This document shows positions 27,396-36,279 of a stretch of 57,386 bases of DNA, piece after piece (the stretch's first letter is position 1; the number at the start of each line of letters is the position of its first letter). Position numbers and translations under genes: made by a program. The notes beneath the pieces are model-generated. The model did not search any database. It saw only the letters and a program-made list of their open reading frames with translations, and had not been told where the DNA came from. Origin of the DNA: an uncultured Pelagibacteraceae bacterium (GTDB lineage: Bacteria; Pseudomonadota; Alphaproteobacteria; Pelagibacterales; Pelagibacteraceae); NCBI GenBank assembly GCA_902624185.1, contig CACNWU010000005.1, positions 1 to 57,386 on the forward strand, in the 5' to 3' direction.

Positions 27396-29501
27396 ATGAA
27401 CTCATCTGTAGAAACTATACTTTTATATACTATTGCCGCAGGATTTTTATCAATCGTTTATGGATATTTCACTGGTAAAAATATTTTAAATTCAAGCTCA
27501 GGTAATAGTAAAATGCAAGAAATTGCATCAGCTATTCAAATTGGTGCTAAGGCATATTTAGCTAGACAATATAAAACTATAGCAATTGTGGGTATTGTTG
27601 TTTTAATAATTGTGAGTATTGCCTTCAGTCCTTTAGTTGGTTTAGGATATTTAATAGGTGCTGCTTTGTCTGGTATAGCAGGTTATGTTGGAATGTTAGT
27701 ATCAGTCGAGGCAAATGTAAGAACTGCCGAAGCATCTAGAAAAGGTTTGGCTTCAGGGCTATCAGTTGCATTTAAATCTGGTGCAGTTACGGGTATGCTG
27801 GTCGCGGGATTAGCTTTATTGTCTATAGCTGTTTATTATTATTTGTTATTAAAATTTAATGTTGATGAGAGAGAAATTGTAAATGCATTAGTTGCATTGG
27901 GATTTGGTGCTTCTTTAATCTCAATTTTTGCAAGATTAGGTGGAGGAATTTTTACAAAAGGAGCAGATGTTGGTGCAGATTTGGTAGGTAAAGTTGAGGC
28001 TGGTATACCAGAAGATGATCCAAGAAATCCTGCAGTTATTGCAGATAACGTGGGGGATAACGTAGGTGATTGTGCGGGTATGGCTGCAGATTTATTTGAA
28101 ACTTATGCCGTAACTATCGTTGCTACAATGGTTCTATCTTCAATATTTTTTCCAGGTGATATGTCTATGATGATTTATCCTTTAACTATTGGTGGCGCTT
28201 GTATTTTAACTTCTATTTTAGGAACATTTTTTGTCAAACTTGGTAAAAGCAAAAACGTCATGAATGCATTATATAAAGGCTTTGTTGTGTCGGCTGTTGC
28301 CTCACTAGCAATTCTTTATCCAGTTACTGATTATGTTTTAGGTTTAGAAAATACTTATAATTTAAACAATAAATCTTTTTCAGGTATGAGCTTATATTAT
28401 TGTGGTATCATTGGCTTAGTTATCACAGGTCTCTTAATATGGGTTACTGAATATTATACAGGTACAAATTATAGACCTGTAAGAAGTGTTGCAAACTCAT
28501 CAACTACTGGTCATGGGACAAATGTTATTCAAGGTCTGGCTATATCATTAGAAGCTACAGCTATACCTGCTTTAATAATAGTAGCAGGAATTCTTCTTAC
28601 AAATCATATAGCTGGTCTTTATGGTATAGCTATTGCAGTTACAACAATGTTGGCTTTAGCTGGAATGGTTGTTGCGTTAGATGCTTATGGACCAGTAACT
28701 GACAATGCTGGTGGTATTGCAGAAATGTCTAAGTTACCTAATAATGTTAGAAAAACTACTGACGCACTAGATGCAGTTGGTAACACAACTAAAGCAGTGA
28801 CTAAAGGGTATGCTATTGGATCTGCAGGTTTAGGTGCATTAGTACTTTTCGCAGCTTATACAGAAGACATAAAACATTTTTCAAAAGTAGCTGGTTCCAA
28901 ACTTGAGGGTATTGTTGTCACTTTTGATTTATCCAATCCATATGTAGTGGTGGGTTTATTAATCGGTGGTATGCTTCCTTACCTTTTTGGTTCTATGGGA
29001 ATGCAAGCTGTGGGTAGAGCAGGTGGAGCTGTTGTTGTTGAGGTGAGAAGACAATTTAAAAAATATCCAGGTATCATGAAAAGAAAACAAAAACCTGACT
29101 ATGCAAAATTAGTTGATTTATTGACAGTTGCTGCAATAAAAGAAATGATAATCCCATCATTATTACCTGTTTTATCTCCAATAGTTTTATATTTTATAAT
29201 TTTTGCTATTGGCGGACAAGTAGCAGCTTTAGCTTCAGTAGGTGCTATGCTTCTTGGTGTAATAATTACAGGACTTTTTGTTGCTGTATCAATGACAGCC
29301 GGGGGCGGCGCTTGGGATAATGCTAAGAAATATATCGAAGACGGAAATCATGGCGGAAAAGGTTCTGAAGCTCACAAAGCAGCAGTAACTGGGGACACAG
29401 TGGGTGATCCATATAAAGATACAGCAGGACCAGCAGTTAATCCAATGATTAAAATTACAAATATTGTAGCTTTATTATTGCTTGCTGTTATAGCAGGTTA
29501 A
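27396..29501 (+). CDS. hppA: Membrane-bound proton-translocating pyrophosphatase
   Basis: 701 residues with about 16 membrane helices. The PPi site is seen as [20 protein letters not shown], with [20 protein letters not shown] and [14 protein letters not shown]. The motif [18 protein letters not shown] has Lys where K+-dependent enzymes have Ala, so this should be a K+-independent H+ pump. It uses PPi from biosynthesis to energise the inner membrane, which fits a streamlined heterotroph. An AAGG Shine-Dalgarno-like sequence precedes the ATG. The stop shares TTAA with convergent bamE. Confidence 0.97.
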   Translation: MNSSVETILLYTIAAGFLSIVYGYFTGKNILNSSSGNSKMQEIASAIQIGAKAYLARQYKTIAIVGIVVLIIVSIAFSPLVGLGYLIGAALSGIAGYVGMLVSVEANVRTAEASRKGLASGLSVAFKSGAVTGMLVAGLALLSIAVYYYLLLKFNVDEREIVNALVALGFGASLISIFARLGGGIFTKGADVGADLVGKVEAGIPEDDPRNPAVIADNVGDNVGDCAGMAADLFETYAVTIVATMVLSSIFFPGDMSMMIYPLTIGGACILTSILGTFFVKLGKSKNVMNALYKGFVVSAVASLAILYPVTDYVLGLENTYNLNNKSFSGMSLYYCGIIGLVITGLLIWVTEYYTGTNYRPVRSVANSSTTGHGTNVIQGLAISLEATAIPALIIVAGILLTNHIAGLYGIAIAVTTMLALAGMVVALDAYGPVTDNAGGIAEMSKLPNNVRKTTDALDAVGNTTKAVTKGYAIGSAGLGALVLFAAYTEDIKHFSKVAGSKLEGIVVTFDLSNPYVVVGLLIGGMLPYLFGSMGMQAVGRAGGAVVVEVRRQFKKYPGIMKRKQKPDYAKLVDLLTVAAIKEMIIPSLLPVLSPIVLYFIIFAIGGQVAALASVGAMLLGVIITGLFVAVSMTAGGGAWDNAKKYIEDGNHGGKGSEAHKAAVTGDTVGDPYKDTAGPAVNPMIKITNIVALLLLAVIAG

Positions 29502-29962
29502 TCCCTTTTTCTTTTTCCAAGGGGATCGTTGACTTTTTGTCTCATACTAGAAAGAAAGTCATAAATAAAATCCTGTTTCTGATAGTCAACAGATGTTTCT
29601 GCTGAAACTATTTTAAGCTTTTTCATTTTATTTAAATCGAAAAACTCTTTTTTGGCTGTAATTCCTCGATTGTCAATTTCAATAATTAAAACGTTATTTT
29701 CTAAAAATTTTTGTTTACCAAGTTTTATCAAGGGTTTAGTGGTAATTTTTCTTTCTATATAAAAATATAAATCATTGTCAAAAGTACTTATAGTTGAGGG
29801 TGGACCAAGGAGCTTTATTACATCATTTTTGTTTGTTTCAGCAACAATTATGTCTTCACTCTTTTTTTTTAACATATGAACACCATGATGATCTACACGT
29901 TTTTTGAAACCACAATTGTTTAGTATTGTAAATAAAAATAATAGTAATAATATTTTTTTCAT
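29498..29962 (-). CDS. bamE: Outer membrane assembly lipoprotein BamE (SmpA/OmlA)
   Basis: 154 residues with a lipoprotein signal ending in ILNNC (Cys at about 17). The SmpA/OmlA domain follows: [20 protein letters not shown] (about 45-65) and [12 protein letters not shown]. BamE is an outer membrane-anchored member of the BAM complex that inserts beta-barrel proteins. Its ATG shares CATG with the start codon of the divergent chaperone gene, and its stop overlaps hppA by 4 bases, so it has no intergenic DNA on either side. Its promoter must lie inside the neighbouring gene. Confidence 0.88.
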   Translation of the reverse strand: MKKILLLLFLFTILNNCGFKKRVDHHGVHMLKKKSEDIIVAETNKNDVIKLLGPPSTISTFDNDLYFYIERKITTKPLIKLGKQKFLENNVLIIEIDNRGITAKKEFFDLNKMKKLKIVSAETSVDYQKQDFIYDFLSSMRQKVNDPLGKRKRD

Positions 29963-30443
29963 GAAAGAAAATTACATATATATCTATAATAAATTAATCG
30001 AATTGACTAGAAATAAAGAACTTTATAAAGATTTCAATAAACCAGATGATTTTTCAGATCGGTTAGTTTTTTTCTTGATACATTTTGCCTTTTTTTTTAA
30101 GAATTTTAAAAATGAAGAAAATAGAGAAATTCTTCAAGAAATCTATGATTTTACTTTTAGACAACTTGAGCTTAGCATTAGAGAAATTGGTTATGGAGAT
30201 CAGTCAATTAATAAAAAGATGAAAGATTATTTAAATTTATTTCATGATATTTTAGATAAGATACATTTTTGGGAAAATTTAAAAAAAGACCAAAAAAATG
30301 AATTATTAAAAAAATATGTTTTAAATTCAGCTAATCCATCATTATTAACCAATTATTTTGAAAATTACTTTGAAATACTTAAAAAAAACACTTTAAATTC
30401 TTATATAAAAAGTGTAATTAATCCAAATTATGGCAGTTCCTAA
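29961..30443 (+). CDS. Ubiquinol-cytochrome c chaperone (CBP3-like)
   Basis: 160 residues from the ATG at 29961; a frame from 29904 would run antisense into bamE and is less likely. The all-helical CBP3 pattern is visible: [55 protein letters not shown]. In mitochondria CBP3 assists cytochrome b assembly into the bc1 complex, and alphaproteobacterial members usually lie beside bamE as here. The 3' end overlaps rpmF by 14 bases. The DUF177 gene often found next in alphaproteobacteria is absent. Confidence 0.85.
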   Translation: MKENYIYIYNKLIELTRNKELYKDFNKPDDFSDRLVFFLIHFAFFFKNFKNEENREILQEIYDFTFRQLELSIREIGYGDQSINKKMKDYLNLFHDILDKIHFWENLKKDQKNELLKKYVLNSANPSLLTNYFENYFEILKKNTLNSYIKSVINPNYGSS

Positions 30444-30612
30444 GCGAAAACAAACACCATCAAGAACAGGTATGAGAAGATCTCAGAATATGAAATTTTC
30501 ATCAAAAAATATTGTTGAGGATAAAAAATCTGGTGAATATAGATTGTCTCATCATTTAGACTTAAAAACTGGTATGTATAAGGGAAGACAAGTTTTAGAA
30601 CCTAAAAAATAA
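30430..30612 (+). CDS. rpmF: 50S ribosomal protein L32
   Basis: 60 residues starting [20 protein letters not shown], which is diagnostic of L32, then a basic tail with [17 protein letters not shown]. It is a zinc-free form: no Cys pairs are present. It overlaps the chaperone gene by 14 bases and precedes plsX by 16. rpmF-plsX adjacency is common in bacteria. Confidence 0.96.
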   Translation: MAVPKRKQTPSRTGMRRSQNMKFSSKNIVEDKKSGEYRLSHHLDLKTGMYKGRQVLEPKK

Positions 30613-30628
30613 AAAATAAAATAAAAAA

Positions 30629-31633
30629 ATGACTGATTTGATTAAAATTGCAGTTGATGCAATGGGCGGTGATGGTTCACCAAAAAAGATTATTGATGGA
30701 ATTATCCACAATCATATATCAAATCGTGAAAATTTTTTTAGAATTTTTGGAAATGAAAATGAAATTAATCCTTACATTGAAAAAAAAATTGATAAAAAAT
30801 TCTATGAAATCGTTCATACAGAAAATGCAGTAAAAAGCACAGATAGTCCTCTTGAGGCTGCTAAAAAAGGGAAAGACACAAGCATGTGGCTATCTATTGA
30901 AAGTGTTAAAAAAAAAGAGAGTGATATAGTAATATCTGCAGGTAATACAGGAGCTTTGTTAGTGATTGCCAAATTGAATCTTAAAATGATTGAGAATATT
31001 GATAAACCTGCTTTATCAGCTTTATGGCCTAATAAAAAGGGAATGAGTGTTGTTTTAGATCTTGGAGCTAATATTGAATGTAGTTCTAAAAATCTAGTTG
31101 ATTTTTCAATCATGGGAGCGTCTCTATATAAATCTTTATATCCAAATAAAAATCCTAATGTTGCTTTGTTAAACATAGGATCAGAAGAATTAAAAGGTAA
31201 TGAAATAATAAAAGAAACTTTTCAGAAATTAAATGAAAAAAAAAATAATAATTTTAATTTTTCAGGGTATATTGAGGGCAATCAGCTTATGAATGGTGAA
31301 GTCAATGTAATAGTTGCGGATGGATTTACAGGCAATGTGGCACTTAAAACGGCAGAAGGCACAGCCAATTTTATAACAGATGAGCTCAAACAAGCTTTAA
31401 GCGGAACAATTATGGGAAAAATATCATCTTTCTTAAATATATCTAATCTTAAAAAATTTAAAAAAAGATTAGATCCTAGATTGTATAACGGTGCAATATT
31501 TATTGGACTAGATACACCTGTAGTTAAAAGTCATGGAGGTACAGACTTTATTGGATTTTCTAATTCATTAGATGTTTGTAATAAGATAATCAAAGGTAGT
31601 TTGATAAACAAAATTAAAAATAATATAAGTTAA
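30629..31633 (+). CDS. plsX: Phosphate acyltransferase PlsX
   Basis: 334 residues. It has IAVDAMGGDGSPKKIIDG at the N-terminus, VISAGNTGALLVIAKLNLK, VVLDLGANIECSSKNLVDF, VIVADGFTGNVALKTAEGTA and KSHGGTDFIGFSNSL. It converts acyl-ACP to acyl-phosphate, the first step of phospholipid synthesis in the PlsX/PlsY pathway. In many alphaproteobacteria fabH follows; here ihfA starts one base after the stop, so fabH is missing from this place. Confidence 0.97.
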   Translation: MTDLIKIAVDAMGGDGSPKKIIDGIIHNHISNRENFFRIFGNENEINPYIEKKIDKKFYEIVHTENAVKSTDSPLEAAKKGKDTSMWLSIESVKKKESDIVISAGNTGALLVIAKLNLKMIENIDKPALSALWPNKKGMSVVLDLGANIECSSKNLVDFSIMGASLYKSLYPNKNPNVALLNIGSEELKGNEIIKETFQKLNEKKNNNFNFSGYIEGNQLMNGEVNVIVADGFTGNVALKTAEGTANFITDELKQALSGTIMGKISSFLNISNLKKFKKRLDPRLYNGAIFIGLDTPVVKSHGGTDFIGFSNSLDVCNKIIKGSLINKIKNNIS

Positions 31634-31634
31634 T

Positions 31635-31940
31635 ATGCGTATTAATTTGACTAAAAAAGATTTAGTTAATCTTGTTTATATGCAATTAGGATTTTCTAAA
31701 CAAATTTCAGAACATTTAATTGATGATTTTTTTCTTACAATAGCAGACAATTTAAAAGAAAATAAAATTTTGAAATTATCAAATTTTGGCACATTTTCTT
31801 TAAGATTGAAAAAATCTAGATTAGGTAGAAACCCAAAAACAAAAGAAAAAAAATCTATCTCTGCAAGAACAGTTGTCTTATTTAAGCCAGCTAAAGAATT
31901 TAAGCTTTTAGTAAATCATGAATTCAATGAAAAAAAATGA
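31635..31940 (+). CDS. ihfA: Integration host factor alpha subunit (HU/IHF family)
   Basis: 101 residues. It shows the family pattern LTKKDLVNLVYMQLGFSKQ, then VLKLSNFGTF-type sequence and RLGRNPKTKEKKSISARTVV, with the RNPKT arm that inserts at bends in DNA. IHF bends DNA for replication, recombination and transcription. It is called alpha from its place after plsX and before a MerR-type gene, the standard alphaproteobacterial order. It overlaps the next gene by 23 bases. Confidence 0.92.
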   Translation: MRINLTKKDLVNLVYMQLGFSKQISEHLIDDFFLTIADNLKENKILKLSNFGTFSLRLKKSRLGRNPKTKEKKSISARTVVLFKPAKEFKLLVNHEFNEKK

Positions 31941-32289
31941 AAATGCATATAAAACAATAGGGGAAGTTGCAAAAATACTAAATCTTAAAAATGATAAAAA
32001 AGGAACCTTTTCAACTCATACAATAAGATTTTGGGAAAAAGAATTTAAACAAATAAAACCAATAATTTTAAATGGCAGAAGGAGATATTTTGATAACAAG
32101 ACTATTGACTTGTTAAAAAAAATTAAATTTTTATTAAAAGACAAAGGGATGACCATAAATGGAGTTAAAAAGATACTAGAATCAAAACAGACATTATCCC
32201 TTGACGAAACAGCTAATCTTTCTATAAAGACAAGTAAATTAAGAAATAAAATTTTAAATATTTCAAAATTAATTAAAACTTTAAAATAA
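31918..32289 (+). CDS. MerR-family transcriptional regulator
   Basis: 123 residues. An N-terminal winged helix has YKTIGEVAKILNL and THTIRFWEKEFKQIKPIILN, followed by RRYFDNKTIDLLKKIKFLLK. A short helix (about 85-123) could dimerise. No metal-binding Cys are seen, so it is not a metal sensor of the MerR/CueR type. This orthologue regularly follows ihfA in alphaproteobacteria; its targets are unknown. The start may be 31918 or 31927, both inside the ihfA end. Confidence 0.85.
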   Translation: MNSMKKNENAYKTIGEVAKILNLKNDKKGTFSTHTIRFWEKEFKQIKPIILNGRRRYFDNKTIDLLKKIKFLLKDKGMTINGVKKILESKQTLSLDETANLSIKTSKLRNKILNISKLIKTLK

Positions 32290-32296
32290 TAATTTT

Positions 32297-32488
32297 ATGG
32301 CAAAAAAAACACATGTGAAGATTAGAATGGTCCCTGAACAAAAGCCAGATAGTCCATTTTATTATTATTTAAAAAAACCTGCCGGTGGTGAAAAAGCTAA
32401 AGTAAAGTTAAAAGCTAAAAAATATAATCCTGTAACAAGAAAACATGAAATTTTTGTAGAAAAGAAACTTCCACCACATAGTAAATAG
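32297..32488 (+). CDS. rpmG: 50S ribosomal protein L33
   Basis: 63 residues. It starts MAKKTHVKIRMVPE and has KYNPVTRKHEIFVEKKL, matching the L33 pattern KYDPVARKHVEFKE. It is slightly longer than the usual 55 residues owing to an insertion after residue 14 and a C-terminal tail. No zinc-binding Cys are present. It lies 7 bases after the MerR gene and its stop is 2 bases from the convergent aroQ stop. Confidence 0.85.
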   Translation: MAKKTHVKIRMVPEQKPDSPFYYYLKKPAGGEKAKVKLKAKKYNPVTRKHEIFVEKKLPPHSK

Positions 32489-32490
32489 AA

Positions 32491-32778
32491 TTATTTTTTA
32501 AAATTCCTTTTTTCAAAATCAATATAAGACCATATCATATTTTTCCAAATTCTATTTGTAATCTTAGGGTCGATATTATTTTTTAGAGATTTTTTCTTGA
32601 TATTATTTAAAATCTTTTTAATTCTTTTCTGATCAATAATTTGATTTTTTTTTTCTTTTAAAGCTAAAACTTTTTTTACTAAATAAGTTCTTTTTTTTAT
32701 GATTTTTATAAGAGAATTATCTAGTTTATCTAATTCAGATCTAATTTTACTTAACTTTTTTCTTTTTAAAGGCGACAT
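32491..32778 (-). CDS. Chorismate mutase type II (AroQ)
   Basis: 95 residues, all helical. It has LSKIRSELDKLDNSLIKIIKKRTYLVKKVLALK, in short the AroQ pattern of an N-terminal Arg followed by LxxLL-type spacing and a conserved Lys, ending WKNMIWSYIDFEKRNF. It rearranges chorismate to prephenate for Phe and Tyr. It is a stand-alone domain. It diverges from ctaA with 43 bp between start codons. Confidence 0.82.
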   Translation of the reverse strand: MSPLKRKKLSKIRSELDKLDNSLIKIIKKRTYLVKKVLALKEKKNQIIDQKRIKKILNNIKKKSLKNNIDPKITNRIWKNMIWSYIDFEKRNFKK

Positions 32779-32821
32779 TTATATATTTGGATATTTAAAA
32801 AATTATTATATTTATCCGCTT

Positions 32822-33838
32822 ATGTATACAACAAATACAAAAATTAATTATCAAATTTCAATTTGGCTAATTACAATGTTTTGGATTATTTCAATAATGA
32901 TAATAGTTGGTGGACTAACTCGTTTAACTGACTCGGGTCTTTCTATAACTGAATGGGAACTATTTTTAGGTTTTTTTCCTCCAATGAATCAGAAAGATTG
33001 GGAGATTTATTTTAATCTATATAAGGAAATTCCAGAATTTCAATTACAAAACTATAACATGACTTTGCAAGAATTTAAATTTATTTTCTGGTGGGAGTGG
33101 GGTCATAGATTTCTTGGGAGATTGATTGGCATAAGTTTTCTAATACCTTTAATTTATTTCTCATTTAAGATTAAATTTTCAAACATGATAAATTTGTACT
33201 TAATTTTTTTTCTTATTTGCTTTCAAGGGTTTTTAGGTTGGTATATGGTAAAAAGTGGATTGGTAGATAAAATAGATGTAAGTCATTTTAGACTTTCAGT
33301 TCATTTACTTTTTGCTTTTATAATTTTATCGTTAATTTTTTGGAATTACTTAAAGATGCAAAAAAGAAACATAATCGTAAATAAGATAAATTCAATAATA
33401 CCTTTATCCTTTTTAATTTTAATTTTTATTCAAATTATTTTAGGTGCTTTTGTTTCTGGAATGGATGCTGGAAAAATCTATAATTCTTGGCCATTAATGG
33501 GTAGCACTTATTTCCCAGATGACAACATCCCAAAAAATTTATTTAAATTGTCTGCTTTTAGCGATCCATCATTAGTTCAATTTATGCATCGTAATATAGC
33601 TTATGTAATAGTAATTTTTTATTTAGGTATATTTTACATGGTTTATAAAAATAAAATGTATGATTTATATAAATCCGTAAATATTTTGGGTTTCTTTATA
33701 ATTCTACAGGTTATTTTAGGTATATTAACAATTATGTTTGGTGCACATATTTTAATTGCCTCCTTGCACCAAATTAGTTCAATTTTTCTAGTTAGCTCAA
33801 GTATTTATTTTTTTTATTTAAATACTGAGCTTAACTAA
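32822..33838 (+). CDS. ctaA: Heme A synthase
   Basis: 338 residues from the ATG at 32822. A frame opening at 32699 would add residues that run antisense to aroQ and is rejected. About eight membrane helices are visible, with IIVGGLTRLTDSGLSITEWE, the heme-ligand His in WWEWGHRFLGRLIG, SHFRLSVHLLFAF, FMHRNIAYVIVIF and ASLHQISSIFL. It oxidises heme O to heme A for the aa3 cytochrome oxidase. The stop overlaps the metY 3' end by 8 bases. Confidence 0.95.
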   Translation: MYTTNTKINYQISIWLITMFWIISIMIIVGGLTRLTDSGLSITEWELFLGFFPPMNQKDWEIYFNLYKEIPEFQLQNYNMTLQEFKFIFWWEWGHRFLGRLIGISFLIPLIYFSFKIKFSNMINLYLIFFLICFQGFLGWYMVKSGLVDKIDVSHFRLSVHLLFAFIILSLIFWNYLKMQKRNIIVNKINSIIPLSFLILIFIQIILGAFVSGMDAGKIYNSWPLMGSTYFPDDNIPKNLFKLSAFSDPSLVQFMHRNIAYVIVIFYLGIFYMVYKNKMYDLYKSVNILGFFIILQVILGILTIMFGAHILIASLHQISSIFLVSSSIYFFYLNTELN

Positions 33839-35159
33839 CTGCTTTTAAATTTCCTTTAGAAGATTTATTTAAAGCTTGATCTAAATCATCAATAATATCA
33901 TCAATATGCTCTATACCAATACAAAGTCTCACATAACTTTGGGTAACACCAGAAGCCGCAAGTTCTTTTTTATTTAATTGACTATGTGTAGTGCTAGCAG
34001 GGTGAATAGCTAAACTTCTAGCATCACCAATATTAGCAACATGGTAAAACATTTTAAGAGATTCTATAAACTTTTTACCTGCCTCTATGCCACCCTTCAG
34101 TTCAATCCCAACCATAGGTCCATTACCACCTTTTAAATATTTTTTAGCTCTATCAGCTATTGGTTTACTATGTTCAGTAGAATATATTACTTTTGAAACT
34201 TCATTATGTTTTTTTAAAAAATTTACAACTTTATTAGCATTTTCACAATGTTGTTTCATTCTAAGTGCTACTGTTTCAAGACCTTGTATAATTGCGAAAG
34301 CATTATCTGGCGCTAAAGCTGAACCTAAATCTCTTAATAAACAGACTCTGGCTCTGACGGCAAATGGAACATTTGCTCCAGTAAGCTCTGGAACAGCTTT
34401 TCCCCAAACTACACCACCATAACTATTATCGGGCTCATTAAATAACGGTTGTCTCTTGGGATCAGCTGTCCAATCAAAATTACCACTATCAACAATGCTT
34501 CCAGCTATAGCCGTTCCATGACCACCAATATATTTAGTTAAAGAATGAATTACTACTGCAGCACCATGATCAATAGGTTTACAAATTACTGGTGCAGCTG
34601 TGTTGTCCATAATTAAAGGGATATTATATTTCCTACCAATATCAGAAACTTCCTTAATTGGAAAAACTCTTAGATAAGGATTTGGCAATGTTTCACCATA
34701 AAAAGCTCTTGTTTTATCATCTATTAATTTTTCAAAGTTGTTTGGGTCACTTGGATCAGCATATCTAATTTCAATTCCAAGTTTACTCAAAGTATGTGTA
34801 AATAAAGAGACTGTTCCTCCATAAAGATCAGTTGAGCTTACTATATTATCACCAGCCTGAGCAACATTCAGAACTGCAAATGTTGATGCTGTTTGTCCTG
34901 ATGAAACAGTTAAACATGCCAGCCCACCTTCTAAAGCCGCAACTCTTTTTTCTAAAACATCATTAGTTGGATTCATGATTCTTGTATAAATGTTTCCAAA
35001 TTCTTTTAATGCAAATAGATTTGCAGCATGCTCTGTGTTTTTAAATTGATATGAGGTTGTCCTATAAATTGGTACTGCTACAGCGTTAGTAGTTGGATCA
35101 CTTCTATAATCACCCCCATGAATAGCAATAGTTTCTGGGTTATTTCTTTTTTTTGTCAT
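33831..35159 (-). CDS. metY: O-acetylhomoserine sulfhydrylase
   Basis: 442 residues. It has TIAIHGGDYRSDPTTNAVAV, YTRIMNPTNDVLEKRVAALE, and the PLP Lys in VVIHSLTKYIGGHGTAIAG. The internal insertion and length fit the MetY (long) branch of the Cys/Met PLP family, rather than MetB or MetC. It makes homocysteine from O-acetylhomoserine and sulfide. Its leader carries two SAM-II/SAM-V-type aptamers, the nearer one including the AAGGAG ribosome site 4 bases before the ATG, so expression should fall when SAM is high. Confidence 0.95.
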   Translation of the reverse strand: MTKKRNNPETIAIHGGDYRSDPTTNAVAVPIYRTTSYQFKNTEHAANLFALKEFGNIYTRIMNPTNDVLEKRVAALEGGLACLTVSSGQTASTFAVLNVAQAGDNIVSSTDLYGGTVSLFTHTLSKLGIEIRYADPSDPNNFEKLIDDKTRAFYGETLPNPYLRVFPIKEVSDIGRKYNIPLIMDNTAAPVICKPIDHGAAVVIHSLTKYIGGHGTAIAGSIVDSGNFDWTADPKRQPLFNEPDNSYGGVVWGKAVPELTGANVPFAVRARVCLLRDLGSALAPDNAFAIIQGLETVALRMKQHCENANKVVNFLKKHNEVSKVIYSTEHSKPIADRAKKYLKGGNGPMVGIELKGGIEAGKKFIESLKMFYHVANIGDARSLAIHPASTTHSQLNKKELAASGVTQSYVRLCIGIEHIDDIIDDLDQALNKSSKGNLKAVS

Positions 35160-35163
35160 TTTA

Positions 35164-35220
35164 CTCCTTTTTTAGTGTTTTAGCATAATGCAAGGCTCAC
35201 AATATAGTTCAAATGCCTAC
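35164..35220 (-). promoter_or_regulatory. SAM-V-like riboswitch aptamer at the metY ribosome site
   Basis: On the minus strand a stem (AGGC 35218-35215 with GCCT 35196-35193) encloses the loop ATTTGAACTATATTGTGA, followed by GCATTATGCTAAAAC and then AAAAAAGGAG before the ATG. The ATTTGAA...TATTG...GCTAAA core is shared by SAM-II and SAM-V aptamers. The ribosome site lies in the 3' part that would form the pseudoknot, as in SAM-V control of translation. The class is assigned from memory of the consensus. Confidence 0.72.
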
Positions 35221-35234
35221 CGATTTTATGATGA

Positions 35235-35280
35235 TATTCCTGTTTAGCTGTATGCCCGCAATAGGATCAAATCGGCAATT
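35235..35280 (-). promoter_or_regulatory. SAM-II-like riboswitch aptamer, first of a tandem pair before metY
   Basis: Minus strand: the stem TGCC/GGCA encloses GATTTGATCCTATTGCG, followed by ATACAGCTAAACAGGAA. The GATTT..A.CC.TATTGC core and the AGCTAAA.AGG tail closely follow the SAM-II pattern, including the TCCT/AGGA pairing that closes the pseudoknot. Tandem SAM-II/SAM-V leaders have been reported in Pelagibacter. A competing helix to the downstream side is described under findings. Confidence 0.75.
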
Positions 35281-35323
35281 TAAATATAACAAATAAACAG
35301 CATAAAACAATATAAATATCAAT

Positions 35324-35351
35324 TTGACTTTATATATATTAATAGTATTAA
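35324..35351 (+). promoter_or_regulatory. Probable promoter of rplM-rpsI
   Basis: TTGACT (35324-35329) and TATTAA (35346-35351) are separated by 16 bases. The rplM ATG at 35362 is 10 bases after the -10, so the leader would be only a few bases long. No Shine-Dalgarno is visible in between. Chance A/T matches are common here, so confidence is moderate. Confidence 0.45.
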
Positions 35352-35361
35352 TCCACGCACA

Positions 35362-35820
35362 ATGACAAAATTTGTTAAAAAAGACCAACTAACATCATCT
35401 TGGTACGAAATTGATGCTAAAAATGCAATTGTTGGAAGATTAGCAACAATTATTTCTAAAATAATAAGAGGAAAGAATAAGACCACTTACACACCACATA
35501 TGGATGATGGTGATTTTGTTGTAGTAAAGAATATTGAGCAAATAAAATTTTCTGGAAAAAAATTTCAAGATAAAAAATATTATAGACACACAGGTTATCC
35601 TGGAGGTATTAAAGAAACAACACCAGAAAAACTTCACAAAAAAAAACCAGGTGAAGCTCTTAAATTAGCTGTAAAAAGAATGCTCCCAGGTGGTGTTTTA
35701 GGTAAAAAACAGTTAACAAAATTAAAGATTTATTCTGGAGAAAAACACCCTCATACCGCACAAAATTTAAAAGTTGTGGAAATTGCAAAACTAAATCCAA
35801 AAAATATTATTAGAAATTAG
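35362..35820 (+). CDS. rplM: 50S ribosomal protein L13
   Basis: 152 residues. It has WYEIDAKNAIVGRLATIISK, TTYTPHMDDGDFVVVKNIEQ, and the C-terminal GVLGKKQLTKLKIYSGEKHPH. It binds 23S rRNA early in large-subunit assembly. It is cotranscribed with rpsI, which begins one base after its stop, the universal rplM-rpsI pair. It diverges from metY across a 202-bp region that contains the SAM aptamers on the other strand. Confidence 0.98.
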   Translation: MTKFVKKDQLTSSWYEIDAKNAIVGRLATIISKIIRGKNKTTYTPHMDDGDFVVVKNIEQIKFSGKKFQDKKYYRHTGYPGGIKETTPEKLHKKKPGEALKLAVKRMLPGGVLGKKQLTKLKIYSGEKHPHTAQNLKVVEIAKLNPKNIIRN

Positions 35821-35821
35821 T

Positions 35822-36259
35822 ATGGAAACTGCTCAAACAAATAATAAAAAAACTAAATTAAAGTTAGATTTTAAAGATAGTAAATATGCAACCGGAAGAA
35901 GAAAGACTTCCATAGCAAGAGTTTGGTTGAAAAAAGGAACAGGACTTATTTACGTGAATGGCAAATCTTTTAATGAGTATTTTGCAAGTGAAAATCACAA
36001 AATGCAAATTACTAGACCTTTCGAGATAATTAATCAACCAACTGAGTATGATGTACGTTGCAATGTGAAAGGTGGGGGGCCTACAGGTCAAGCAGGTGCC
36101 ATGGTACATGGTATTTCAAAAGCCTTAGTTCAGTTTGATGAAAATTTTAAAACTACTCTTAAAACTGAAAAATTAACTACCAGAGATTCTAGGGCTGTTG
36201 AGAGAAAAAAACCTGGAAGAAAAAAAGCAAGAAGAAGCTTCCAATTCTCAAAAAGATAA
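35822..36259 (+). CDS. rpsI: 30S ribosomal protein S9
   Basis: 145 residues with a short N-terminal extension (about 1-20) before the conserved YATGRRKTSIARVWLKKG. VKGGGPTGQAGAMVHGISKAL and the C-terminal RKKPGRKKARRSFQFSKR are diagnostic; the final Lys-Arg reaches the P-site tRNA. Its stop is followed by a T-run of ten, without a convincing hairpin, and then the argC promoter. Confidence 0.98.
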   Translation: METAQTNNKKTKLKLDFKDSKYATGRRKTSIARVWLKKGTGLIYVNGKSFNEYFASENHKMQITRPFEIINQPTEYDVRCNVKGGGPTGQAGAMVHGISKALVQFDENFKTTLKTEKLTTRDSRAVERKKPGRKKARRSFQFSKR

Positions 36260-36279
36260 TTTTTTTTTTAACTTTTAAC

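Noticed and set aside
30814-31176. 120-residue minus-strand frame inside plsX
   Set aside because: It is antisense to a strongly conserved gene, has no family pattern and no ribosome site.
32699-32821. Upstream start for heme A synthase
   Set aside because: It would run antisense through the chorismate mutase N-terminus; the first conserved region follows the ATG at 32822.
34087-34422. 111-residue plus-strand frame inside metY
   Set aside because: Shadow of metY; composition (Ser/Leu/Phe rich) is that of an antisense frame.
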